A stretch of DNA of 43,500 nucleotides from Neocallimastix lanati (nom. inval.) (lineage: Eukaryota; Neocallimastigomycota; Neocallimastigomycetes; Neocallimastigales; Neocallimastigaceae): the NCBI GenBank assembly GCA_016946835.1, contig JACVTC010000049.1, forward strand, positions 1 through 43,500. The letters are read 5' to 3'. Under the pieces are notes generated by a model. That model saw only the letters and a program-made list of their open reading frames with translations, was not told the origin of the DNA and searched no databases. Below are positions 1 to 8,665 of this stretch, in pieces (position 1 is the first letter of the stretch; every line of letters begins with the position of its first letter). A program made the translations under genes and the position numbers.

Positions 1-96
1 GTAAATTTATAAGAATATTTAATAATAATTTTTTATTATATTTAATATTAATAAAAGAAATTTATAAGAATATTTAATAATAATTTTTATTATATT
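1..96 (-). repeat. LTR-A, left fragment (interrupted by E1)
   Basis: This is part of an LTR of the E2 family, cut off by the window edge. It carries the same roughly 54-bp AT-rich units (aagaatatttaataataa...) seen at 8190-8620 and 18060-18300. The sequence stops at 96, where E1 begins, and resumes at 6941. The last five bases, ATATT (92-96), are repeated at 6941-6945 as the E1 target duplication. The uninterrupted version of this junction is visible at about 8535-8555. Confidence 0.85.
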
Positions 97-736
97 TATA
101 ACAAAATATTATAATAAATATAATAACACTCAAAAAAACAAAAATTATTTTATTTTTTATTTATTTTTTTTCTTTTATTATAATTATTTTATTAATTATA
201 TTTATTATAATACTATAAGCCGCAAGGGTTGATATAGTATTAATATTAAAAAAAGTTTTATTAAAAAATTAAGTTTTATTAACTAAACAAAATTAAAATA
301 AAAAACACAAAGAAAAGAATATTTGTTAATAAGAATTTTACTCATATTTATATTTTTTTTCAAAAGTTAAAGTTATTAAAAAATAAAAATAAAAGTTTCT
401 AAAAAGTTCTTAAAAATCGAAAAATTTAGAAAAAATAGAAAACAATAGAATTAAGAATTTAATAGAATAAATTTTAATTAATTAAACACAAGAATTATCA
501 AGAAATTCTAGTAATTTCTTGAACTATAAAGAATCTTCTAGATATTTTTTAGAATAAAACTATAAAATAATAATAAATGTGAATCGAACCCTAAGTAGTT
601 TGATTCATGGTATTAGTTACTAACAACTATACCAGAAATAATATTTTTTAAATTTAATTATTTGTTTTAAAACTTTATTGAAAAATAATACTAAATATAA
701 AATAATAAAATAATTGTAATTATTGATTCTGTTATA
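97..736 (-). repeat. E1 3' LTR
   Basis: A 640-bp direct repeat of 6299-6940. On the plus strand it begins TATAAC and ends GTTATA, an inverted repeat, so it lacks the usual TG...CA ends. It holds a hairpin and tRNA-like segment at about 577-641. The purine-rich tract next to it at 738-748 marks this copy as the 3' LTR of a minus-strand element. Confidence 0.92.
577..641 (-). other. tRNA-like segment in E1 LTR (A-box and B-box like)
   Basis: On the minus strand this reads TGGTATAGTTGTTAG, like a Pol III A box, and about 30 nt later GGGTTCGATTC, like the T-loop/B box of a tRNA. The GGTAT...ATACC arm can form a D-arm-like hairpin. The T stem is poorly paired and no clean acceptor stem is seen, so it is not a functional tRNA. 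It could be a tRNA fossil, a relic of a tRNA-derived SINE, or chance in a hairpin. The same segment lies at 6778-6845 in the other LTR. Confidence 0.35.
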
Positions 737-737
737 A

Positions 738-748
738 CTCTCTCCCTT
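738..748 (-). other. E1 polypurine tract
   Basis: On the element strand the sequence is AAGGGAGAGAG, directly before the 3' LTR and overlapping the Gag-Pol stop codon (747-749). Position and composition fit the RNase H-resistant primer for plus-strand DNA synthesis. Confidence 0.8.
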
Positions 749-3700
749 AGAGACGGATTTCAGACGTCTTAGGTTTTGGTTTATTTGGAAACTTCTTGTG
801 GAATTCGGCAAGAAGTTTATTGCAATGAAGATTCTCAAAAGGTTCCCATGAGTTTTCAGAATCATCATAACCTTTCCAATGAATTAAATATTTAATTTTG
901 TTATGAAATTTCTTTGAATCAAGAATAGATTCAACTTCATATTCTTTTTCTCCATTAAGTATAATAGGTTTTGGAGTTGGGATATTTCTTTCTGTAAATT
1001 CATTTTCATAGGCTGGCTCAAGAAGTGAAACGTGGAAAACTGGAAAGACCCTAAAAGAGTTTGGTAACTTTAATTTATAACTTACATCTGAAATTTTCTT
1101 TAAAATAGTAAATGGACCAGATTTCTTAGGAGCAAGTTTACCTTTTTTATTATTTATTAAATCATTCCTTAACAGCCAAACTTTTGAGCCAACTTTAAAC
1201 TCAGGCGGAGACATATGTTTATCATCATAATATTTTTTTTGAAAATTAACTGCACTTGGAAGATTTTCTTTAAGTACATTTCTTAATTCTTTTAAGTCTT
1301 TAGCAATAATTTCAGCACGAGGGACAATAGAAACATCTGGAGTAGAAGGATCAAATTTAGGATTGAACCCATAATTAAGAAAGAAAGGAGTAGCATTTGC
1401 AGATTCTTGTATTGTGTTATTGTAAGCAAATTCTGCAAGAGATAAATATTCTATCCAATTATTTTGTTGATAATTAACATAACATCTTAAGTATTGTTCA
1501 AGTATTGCGTTTACCCTCTCCGTTTGACCATTAGTTTGCTGATGATGAGCAGATGATAAACAAAGATCAACATGAAGTAAATTAAATAATCTATTCCAAA
1601 ATTTAGAAGTAAACTGAGTACCTCTATCCGACACAATATCCTTTGGCAGACCATGAAGTTTGAAAATAGAATTAAGAAATTGTTCAGCACAATCCTCAGC
1701 AGAGGGAACTGATTTAAAGGGAACAAAATGAGCCATCTTCGTAAAGCGATCAACTACGACAAGAATACAAGACATACCATTGGAAGAGGGAAGATCTGTT
1801 ATAAAATCCATTGAAATTGATTCCCAAGGATTATTGCCAATGGGTAAAGATTTAAGTAAACCGTAAGGTTTATGACGAGGAGCTTTTGAAGCGCAGCACA
1901 CATTACAAGTACGAATATATTTTTTAATATCCTTATGCATACCAGGCCACCAATAATTTCTAGAAACTAAGTCAGAGGTTTTATTTATGCCAAAGTGGCC
2001 AGCAGTAGGAGAATCATGACAAGAACAAAGAATTTTAAATCTAAGGCATTCAGGAATATAAATAAGATTGTCATATAAAAGAATACCATTGGAGAACGAA
2101 AGGAGATCAACTGAAGCAATGGGTTTCTCATTAGCAGAAGGCTTTTCAAAATATATCTTAACATTATTAAAGAAAGGATCCTTGGAGTAACACTTTTTAA
2201 TTTCATCTTGTAGATTTGATTCAATAGAGATCCTTGAAGTAAAACAAAAATTTTCCGGTTTAAGTACTTGGTAAGGTTTAGCAGGTTCATGATTATCATA
2301 ATCAGGACGGCGAGATAAAGCATCTGGCTTACCACCGCGAGAACCTGGACGATACTCAATTTGAAAGTCAAATCGAGTAAAGAACATTGACCATCTAATT
2401 AAACGTTGTGAAAGCTGTTCTGGTTTCTTAAAGTAGAGTAGATTTCTATGATCAGTAAGAACTTTAATAGTATTCTTAGCACCTTCTAAATAGTACCTCC
2501 AAGTTTCAAAAGCAGTCTTAATAGCAAGTAACTCTTTATCATAAATTGGATAATTGCATTCAGCAGAGGTAAAAGCTCTAGAATAGAAAGCAATTGGATG
2601 AAGCTTATTATCTTTAGAGCTAACTTGGGATAAAATACATCCAAGCGCAAAATTACTTGCATCCGTTTCAACAAAAAATTGAGAATTAGGATCAGCAGGA
2701 ATAAGGATGGGAGCAGAAGTAAAAGAACGTTTAAGAAGTTCAAAGGAGTCATTAGCATCTTTTGACCAAACAAAAGGAACATTTTTTCTTGTAAGTTTAT
2801 TAAGAGGATAAGCAATTTTAGCAAAATTTTTTATAAAGCGTCTGTAGAAATTGGCTAGGCCAAGAAACGATTGAACTTCTTTAACTGTAGTTGGAGCAGG
2901 CCAATCTAAAATAGCTGAGACTTTCTTAATATCCATCTTAAGACCATCTGAAGATACATAATATCCTAAAAATTTAACTTCGAACTTATCAAACTCACAT
3001 TTTTCAAGGTTAACATGTAAATGAAATTTCCTAAGTTGTAATAGTACTTTTTTAACGTGTAAATGATGTTCAGAAAGATCATCAGAAAAAATGATAATAT
3101 CATCAATATAGGCATAACAAAATTTACCTAAATAGTCACTTAATGCAGTATCAATCATTCTTTGAAAACAGGCAGGTGCATTCTTGAAACCGAAAGGCAT
3201 AACTCTAAATTCAAAGTGTCCTAAGCTACATACAAAAGCTGTTTTGTATTCATCTCCAGACCTGATACGAATTTGGAAGTAAGCAGATTTTAAATCAAGC
3301 TTTGAGTAATACTTATGACCAGGAGCTTTATTAAAAATAACAGTTGTTAAAGGCATAGGATAACTATCTCTAATGGTGATTTCATTAAGTTTCCTAAGAT
3401 CAATACACATACGTAACTCACCATTATCTTTTGGAGCAAATAAAATTGGATGACCAGCTTCTGATTTTGACCTAACAATAAAACCGTATTTTAAATAGTC
3501 TTTAATAATTTTTTCTAAAGCTATTTCTTCGGGAATTGTAAGGGGATAAATTGCACTATAATATAACTTAGTATTAGGTTTAAGGTCAATAGCACAATCA
3601 AAACTAGAATGAGGAGGTAAGATTTTAGCTTCTTCTTCACTAAATACATCAGAGAATTCTAGATAAATGGCGGGAAGTGTTTTATTTGGAGTATCCATGT

Positions 3701-5075
3701 TTGGGGAAGAGGCAATTGAATTCTTCAACACTGAAGGAGAAATAGAAGAATTATCAAACAAAGAATTATTAGGGGTGCATGAACTGGAATAGGCTGGTTT
3801 CGAAGAGATAGAGTCGGAAGTATTCGAAGTAAGAGAAAGTGAAGTAGAGTTAACCGAGGTCGAGGGTACTGATTCAACAAAGGAAGAATCTGACGCATTG
3901 TTATTACTATTGCAAAAGCTTAAAATATTATTGTTGAAATCAATTGATGATTTATTTTCTTTAAGAAATCTAGAACCAATTAAGCACTCAAATTTGTCGT
4001 TCAAATCAATAACAAAAAATTCTGTTAAGACCTGAAGGTTACTAACTTTAAATAATATTGGTATAGTTTTACCAACAACGTCTTTGCCACCACCAATACC
4101 AGTAATGTTATCAGCCTCTAAATTATCATATAAAAGCTTAAAATTGTTCATTTTAGCGAATTTAGTATCCATAAGATTCAAGTCGGAGCCAGAATCTATA
4201 AGAGCCTTAGCTTTAATCCATTTATTTTTGTAGTTAAAGGAACACTTAATAATACAATCTTTATTAAATTTCTTAGAAGAATTAGATCTAGCCATATGGG
4301 AGGAGCCAGGTTTATTTGCTCGCTTTGGACAATTTATTAACTTATGGCCTGATTGTCCACAATATAGACAAAGCCCTTCTTTAATTCTTCTTGCTCTTTC
4401 TTCAGGGGATAAATGAGAGTAATTTGAATCATTATTTGATTTGAAAAAAGAATTAGAATTGGCGTTTCTATTATTACTAGAGTTAAATCTATAATACTTC
4501 CTATTATTACGAGAATTATTATTATTATTACTGTTATTTCTAGAATTGTAATTGTTGATCGTTGCGAATCGAGTCATTTGATGATCTATACGATTGGTAA
4601 TTCGCATTAGTTCACTTAATTTGGCAGGAGGAGGGAACAAACTAATTACTCTTTCTTGAAGTCTTGGTAGCAATCCTTCAATATAAACATCCATTAAGGC
4701 AAATTCATTCCAGTCCGTTTTTTCCGAAAGCCTATGGAATTCATTATTGTAATCAGTGACTTTACCATATGCTTTTTGCTTAATATGCATAAGAGCTTGA
4801 TTACAATTAAAAACTGCATCTACGTCACTGAATCTATCCTTCATAAGTTCAATGAAAGCGTTAAAATCGTCAAGGACTGGGTTATTTTCATTCATCAAGT
4901 CTGCAGCCCAATCCATAGCTTCATCTCTTAACAAAGTGATGGTATAAGCTACTTTTAACGGATCATTGGTGAAATATTCAGGACGAAGAGCAATGGCTAA
5001 CCCAACATAAGCTAAAAATCCCTTGAGCTTAGCTGAATCGCCATTAAAATGAAAATCGTTTGATGAAGAAGACAT
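747..5075 (-). CDS. E1 Gag-Pol polyprotein with chromodomain
   Basis: A single 1442-aa ORF encoding the whole retrotransposon polyprotein. In order: a Gag-like N-terminal domain; an Asn-rich stretch (about 175-215); a CCHC zinc knuckle CLYCGQSGHKLINC (about 237); aspartic protease with DSG (about 293); reverse transcriptase with YIDD (about 657); RNase H with TDAS (about 803); integrase with an HHCC finger (about 1030-1065) and catalytic residues in MDFI, SDRGTQF and QTERVN (about 1089, 1149, 1186); a GPF/GPY-type module; and a C-terminal chromodomain (YLIHWKGYDDSENSWEP, about 1390-1410). Gag and Pol share one frame, unlike E2, E3 and E4. A chromodomain is known to steer integration to marked chromatin. 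All catalytic motifs I looked for are present. Confidence 0.96.
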   Translation of the reverse strand: MSSSSNDFHFNGDSAKLKGFLAYVGLAIALRPEYFTNDPLKVAYTITLLRDEAMDWAADLMNENNPVLDDFNAFIELMKDRFSDVDAVFNCNQALMHIKQKAYGKVTDYNNEFHRLSEKTDWNEFALMDVYIEGLLPRLQERVISLFPPPAKLSELMRITNRIDHQMTRFATINNYNSRNNSNNNNNSRNNRKYYRFNSSNNRNANSNSFFKSNNDSNYSHLSPEERARRIKEGLCLYCGQSGHKLINCPKRANKPGSSHMARSNSSKKFNKDCIIKCSFNYKNKWIKAKALIDSGSDLNLMDTKFAKMNNFKLLYDNLEADNITGIGGGKDVVGKTIPILFKVSNLQVLTEFFVIDLNDKFECLIGSRFLKENKSSIDFNNNILSFCNSNNNASDSSFVESVPSTSVNSTSLSLTSNTSDSISSKPAYSSSCTPNNSLFDNSSISPSVLKNSIASSPNMDTPNKTLPAIYLEFSDVFSEEEAKILPPHSSFDCAIDLKPNTKLYYSAIYPLTIPEEIALEKIIKDYLKYGFIVRSKSEAGHPILFAPKDNGELRMCIDLRKLNEITIRDSYPMPLTTVIFNKAPGHKYYSKLDLKSAYFQIRIRSGDEYKTAFVCSLGHFEFRVMPFGFKNAPACFQRMIDTALSDYLGKFCYAYIDDIIIFSDDLSEHHLHVKKVLLQLRKFHLHVNLEKCEFDKFEVKFLGYYVSSDGLKMDIKKVSAILDWPAPTTVKEVQSFLGLANFYRRFIKNFAKIAYPLNKLTRKNVPFVWSKDANDSFELLKRSFTSAPILIPADPNSQFFVETDASNFALGCILSQVSSKDNKLHPIAFYSRAFTSAECNYPIYDKELLAIKTAFETWRYYLEGAKNTIKVLTDHRNLLYFKKPEQLSQRLIRWSMFFTRFDFQIEYRPGSRGGKPDALSRRPDYDNHEPAKPYQVLKPENFCFTSRISIESNLQDEIKKCYSKDPFFNNVKIYFEKPSANEKPIASVDLLSFSNGILLYDNLIYIPECLRFKILCSCHDSPTAGHFGINKTSDLVSRNYWWPGMHKDIKKYIRTCNVCCASKAPRHKPYGLLKSLPIGNNPWESISMDFITDLPSSNGMSCILVVVDRFTKMAHFVPFKSVPSAEDCAEQFLNSIFKLHGLPKDIVSDRGTQFTSKFWNRLFNLLHVDLCLSSAHHQQTNGQTERVNAILEQYLRCYVNYQQNNWIEYLSLAEFAYNNTIQESANATPFFLNYGFNPKFDPSTPDVSIVPRAEIIAKDLKELRNVLKENLPSAVNFQKKYYDDKHMSPPEFKVGSKVWLLRNDLINNKKGKLAPKKSGPFTILKKISDVSYKLKLPNSFRVFPVFHVSLLEPAYENEFTERNIPTPKPIILNGEKEYEVESILDSKKFHNKIKYLIHWKGYDDSENSWEPFENLHCNKLLAEFHKKFPNKPKPKTSEIRL

Positions 5076-5775
5076 TGAAAGAATTATTAAATTATAAACA
5101 AGTTTAAGAATTGCAATAGGAAGATTTATTTAATATTATCACTATTATTATTATTATTATTTTTTTTTTTTTTTTTTTTTTTTTTTTAGTGCTCCCGAAT
5201 GAAAATTGTAATGATAAAGAATTATAAATTATTATTTTTCTAGGCGTTTAGTTTAATTGCTGATTTAAATTTTTTTTTTTTTTTTTTTTTTAAATTTAAT
5301 TTGGTAAATATAATAACTAGACTAAATTTCACTCTTTTATGCCTTACAACAAAATAAAAAACCGGCAAGAGTTACTAACTAGAGGTATATACTAGACCTC
5401 AAAATAAAAAATTATAAACTATATATTTTAAAGTCGCTTTACCTTCACGACCAACCTATAGCCTTCGGTGACTATAGTTCCTTATTCGCCAGAGCTTATT
5501 CGAATAGAGCAACCACCGAACTGTTGAAGTTGGTTGGTAGGATGTGGCTTTCGTTTAATCCACACGCTCTTCACGCCCTAGGGTTTTGAAGCCCGTTTAT
5601 ATTCGAATAATTAACGGCTATAGTTTCTAACCTACTGAAACTAGTTACTAACCGCCGAAACTCTGTTTATGAGCTCTAATCGCTCCTAGTATATTTAAAT
5701 ATTATATTTACCTGTAATATTCTTTAAAAAGTCTCAAGAACTGTAGAACTTCTTAAAGAATTTTTTATATCAAAA

Positions 5776-5810
<35 letters not shown>

Positions 5811-6298
5811 CGCCTAGATAGATTTTGGTATAATTGTGAGTATGCTATTAATACCAAAAATCGAGAATTTTATTTTTTAAAGAAAAAAAAGTAGATTCAA
5901 GAAGCAAGGCTGAACCCAAAGAAGATATCAGAGACTAAGAGAAGAAGAGATTTTGTCCAAAAGTAGAAACCAAGAATCAGAAACCCGAAACCAATGGAAA
6001 CAAAAACCAAGTCCAAAACTAAGAAATCTGAAACCAATGGAAACAGAAACCAAGACCAAAAATAAGAAATCCAAGGCAAACAGAAAGAATCTAACCAAAA
6101 GTGGATACCTGAAGCCAATAAGATAAGTAGCCAAACAGAAACCAAAAACAAAGGAAACAGAAAATCCGAGAGATTCAAAAAATAAAGTCCAAAAAGAAAA
6201 CAAAAAGGCAGTAGACACTAATTCCAAAAGAAAGCTTCAAACCAAACAAAAGGGTAGATATATCAAGGCACGGCGTCTAAATCTTGGGTGTTTTTTAT
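5076..6298 (-). other. E1 5' leader (non-coding, partly structured)
   Basis: About 1.2 kb between the 5' LTR and the Gag start with no credible gene. It has long T runs on the plus strand (5160-5187, 5270-5292, 5779-5810) and a GC-richer island at about 5431-5700 with local inverted repeats. A 43-bp tandem duplication lies at 5987-6072. A donor-like CAG|GTAAAT is seen on the element strand at about 5711. The island could be an RNA-folding or packaging region; that is inference. Confidence 0.5.
5987..6072 (-). repeat. 43-bp tandem duplication in E1 leader
   Basis: Two imperfect copies of a 43-bp unit beginning gaaaccaatggaaaca start at 5987 and 6030. They lie in a stretch (about 5885-6240) made almost wholly of A, C and G on the plus strand, with little T. 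No coding meaning is seen; hydrophobic ORFs on the other strand are a by-product of this composition. Confidence 0.7.
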
Positions 6299-6940
6299 TA
6301 TAACAAAATATTATAATAAATATAATAACACTCAAAAAAAACAAAAATTATTTTATTTTTTATTTATTTTTTTTCTTTTATTATAATTATTTTATTAATT
6401 ATATTTATTATAATACTATAAGCCGCAAGGGTTGATATAGTATTAATATTAAAAAAAGTTTTATTAAAAAATTAAGTTTTATTAACTAAACAAAATTAAA
6501 ATAAAAAACACAAAGAAAAGAATATTTGTTAATAAGAATTTTACTCATATTTATATTTTTTTTCAAAAGTTAAAGTTATTAAAAAATAAAAATAAAAGTT
6601 TCTAAAAAGTTCTTAAAAATCGAAAAATTTAGAAAAAATAGAAAACAATAGAATTAAGAATTTAATAGAATAAATTTTAATTAATTAAACACAAGAATTA
6701 TCAAGAAATTCTAGTAATTTCTTGAACTATAAAGAATCTTCTAGATATTTTTTAGAATAAAACTATAAAATAATAATAAATGTGAATCGAACCCTAAGTA
6801 GTTTGATTCATGGTATTAGTTACTAACAACTATACCAGAAATAATATTTTTTAAATTTAATTATTTGTTTTAAAACTTTATTGAAAAATAATACTAAATA
6901 TTAAAATAATAAAATAATTGTAATTATTGATTCTGTTATA
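6299..6940 (-). repeat. E1 5' LTR
   Basis: A 642-bp copy matching 97-736, with the same TATAAC and GTTATA ends. It differs from the other copy by an extra A in an A run and one extra T near the right end. It is followed directly by the target duplication ATATT (6941-6945). The tRNA-like segment recurs at 6778-6845. Confidence 0.92.
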
Positions 6941-7052
6941 ATATTTGATATTAATAAAAGATTTTAATAAGAATATTTAATAATAATTTTATTTTATTAT
7001 TATTAAGAGTATTCAATAGGAAATACAAGGTATTTAGTGACACCCCGTATCA
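6941..7052 (-). repeat. LTR-A, right fragment
   Basis: Continuation of the LTR interrupted by E1. It ends AGTGACACCCCGTATCA, identical in form to the right ends of both E2 LTRs (8651 and 18348). The next four bases are GTAT (7053-7056), then E2 starts. Whether LTR-A is solo or belongs to an element left of the window cannot be seen. Confidence 0.88.
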
Positions 7053-7320
7053 GTATTGATACGGGCTGGAGTTGAAACACTAAGATATTCATAACAAAAA
7101 AAAATAAATATTAACACATAACTATAAAAATAAATTTGGAAACAAGAAAAAAAATTAAATTTTAAAATATTCTTTATTTAAATTTAAAATTAAAATTATT
7201 TGTTCCCAGTATTAAAAAGAAAGAAATTTATTCTTCTTTTTATACTTTTATTTTAATACATTTTATTTATTATTAATATATTCTTTATAAAAAAAACTAT
7301 TATAACTATTTTATTTTAAT

Positions 7321-7779
7321 AACAAAAACAAAAAAAACATAGACTTGCACGTATGGGTACCCATCTCCCATATGGCCATACAGTTATTAATTAACTGTAA
7401 GGTGATGAGTTATTGGCATACTGTATCAGCTTCGCCGCTCTCAATCGTCGTTACACACTGCCCGGAGATGCATTCCTAACGTTCCTACATATATCTCTAA
7501 TGACCACGAGCATCAGAACGGAACCATTAACTCCTCCCTAGTGGGTGTAATCATTGGCGATTGGAAATTTTACAATCATCAAGGTCTATGCTTCAATTCA
7601 AAGCGTAGTATCATGGTTGGGTGAAATAATCATCTGAGGGAAAGCCTTATAGACATCACGTGTGGTCTCATGATATCCCAGGATAGAAACCTCATCCGAT
7701 TATTTGGTGCCATGCCGAGGATTCGAACCCCGCCCTCTACAGTAACCTGTATCGTCCTAACCGACTGGACCAACATGGC
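7321..7779 (-). mobile_element. tRNA-derived SINE inserted in the E2 3' LTR
   Basis: About 459 bp, much richer in G and C than its surroundings and absent from the matching site in the other LTR (about 17655). It is flanked by a 14-15-bp direct repeat, tattttattttaat, at 7307-7320 and 7780-7793. On the minus strand it starts with a tRNA-like head (7705-7779), then a tRNA-unrelated body, and ends in a T-rich tail (7321-7338). Head, body, low-complexity tail and long target duplication are the hallmarks of a SINE. A LINE partner supplying reverse transcriptase would be needed and is not in this window. Confidence 0.9.
7705..7779 (-). tRNA. tRNA-like SINE head (not a functional tRNA)
   Basis: On the minus strand it folds as a tRNA: acceptor GCCATGT pairing with GCATGGC, D arm GTCC...GGAC with an AGTCGGTTA loop, a TACA...TGTA anticodon stem, and T arm CGGGG-TTCGAAT-CCTCG, followed by A and an encoded CCA. 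The anticodon loop is one base short and lacks a clear T33, so no anticodon can be assigned. A and B boxes are intact and probably act as an internal Pol III promoter. Confidence 0.8.
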
Positions 7780-8189
7780 TATTTTATTTTAATTTTTAAC
7801 TATTATTTTAAATTATTTTTTTAAAAAAAAAAAAAATAACATTTATTAAATTAAAATATAAAAAATTAATTTGGAGCTTGTATCACGAAGGGCATTCCGG
7901 GCGGTAGCTTCTTCTTGATATTGTTATTCAGAGAGAGAATTATACAGAATTGATATTTTCTGTATTTTAGATCATTTTTATTATTGGAATTCTTCTGTAT
8001 TTTAGTTCATTTTTATTTTAATAAAGATTTAATTTATTTTTAATTTTTGTTTTATTTTTAGTTTATTTCAAAGGTTTTAGAAAATATTATATAGAAACTT
8101 ATAATTCTGTATTTTACATCAAATATTTATTGAAATAGGTTTTATTATTCTTAATATAAAAATAAGAATTAGTAATGATTTAAATATTA

Positions 8190-8620
8190 TATAATTTTTA
8201 ATAAGAATATTTAGTAATAATTTTTATTATATTTAATATTAATAAAAGAATTTTATAAGAATATTTAATAATAATTTTTATTATAAAAGATTTTAATAAG
8301 AATATTTAATAATAATTTTTATTATATTTAATATTAATGAAAGAAATTTATATGAATATTTAATAATAATTTTTATTATATTTAATATTAATAAAAGAAT
8401 TTTATAAGAATATTTAATAATAATTTTTATTATATTTAATATTAATAAAAGAAATTTATAAGAATATTTAATAATAATTTTTATTATATTTAATATTAAT
8501 AAAAGAAATTTATAAGAATATTTAATAATAATTTTTATTATATTTGATATTAATAAAAGATTTTAATAAGAATATTTAATAATAATTTTATTTTATTATT
8601 ATTAAGAGTATTTAATAGGA
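8190..8620 (-). repeat. tandem 54-bp AT-rich units in the E2 3' LTR (8 copies)
   Basis: Eight units of the form aagaatatttaataataa...attaataaaagaa, mostly 54 bp, one shortened to about 41 bp. The matching block in the 5' LTR (about 18060-18310) has five. LTRs are identical at insertion, so units were gained or lost afterwards. Repeat number varies while the flanking sequence is conserved. Confidence 0.85.
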
Positions 8621-8651
8621 AATACAAGGTATTTAGTGACACCCCGTATCA

Positions 8652-8665
8652 TAATCTCCCCGCTT
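8652..8665 (-). other. E2 polypurine tract
   Basis: On the element strand AAGCGGGGAGATTA abuts the 3' LTR and overlaps the pol stop codon (8664-8666). It fits the plus-strand primer. E4 has a similar GCGGGGG core at 37044-37052. Confidence 0.75.

Larger units (their letters stand above)
97..6940 (-). mobile_element. E1: complete Ty3/gypsy chromovirus
   Basis: A complete LTR retrotransposon on the minus strand: 3' LTR 97-736, polypurine tract 738-748, Gag-Pol ORF 747-5075, leader 5076-6298, 5' LTR 6299-6940. The 5-bp direct repeat ATATT flanks it at 92-96 and 6941-6945, and removing the element rejoins an LTR of the E2 family. The two LTRs differ, by my reading, only by two single-base indels, so the insertion is young. 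The ORF is unbroken, so the element may be autonomous. No standard tRNA primer site is visible beside the 5' LTR. Confidence 0.93.
7057..8651 (-). repeat. E2 3' LTR (with SINE insertion and repeat expansion)
   Basis: A 1595-bp LTR beginning TGATACGGGCTGG and ending ACCCCGTATCA. It contains the SINE at 7321-7779 and eight tandem AT-rich units at about 8190-8620, against five in the other LTR. Without these it matches 17387-18348 closely. Confidence 0.92.

Noticed and set aside
5897-6227. Two overlapping hydrophobic ORFs on the minus strand in the E1 leader
   Set aside because: They arise from the purine-rich 43-bp repeat region; no start context, no domain, and overlapping frames both look the same.
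7705-7779. Functional tRNA gene
   Set aside because: The anticodon loop is malformed and it heads a SINE with its own target duplication.
8190-8620. CRISPR-like array
   Set aside because: Units are contiguous without unique spacers, and the setting is a eukaryotic LTR; it is a minisatellite.
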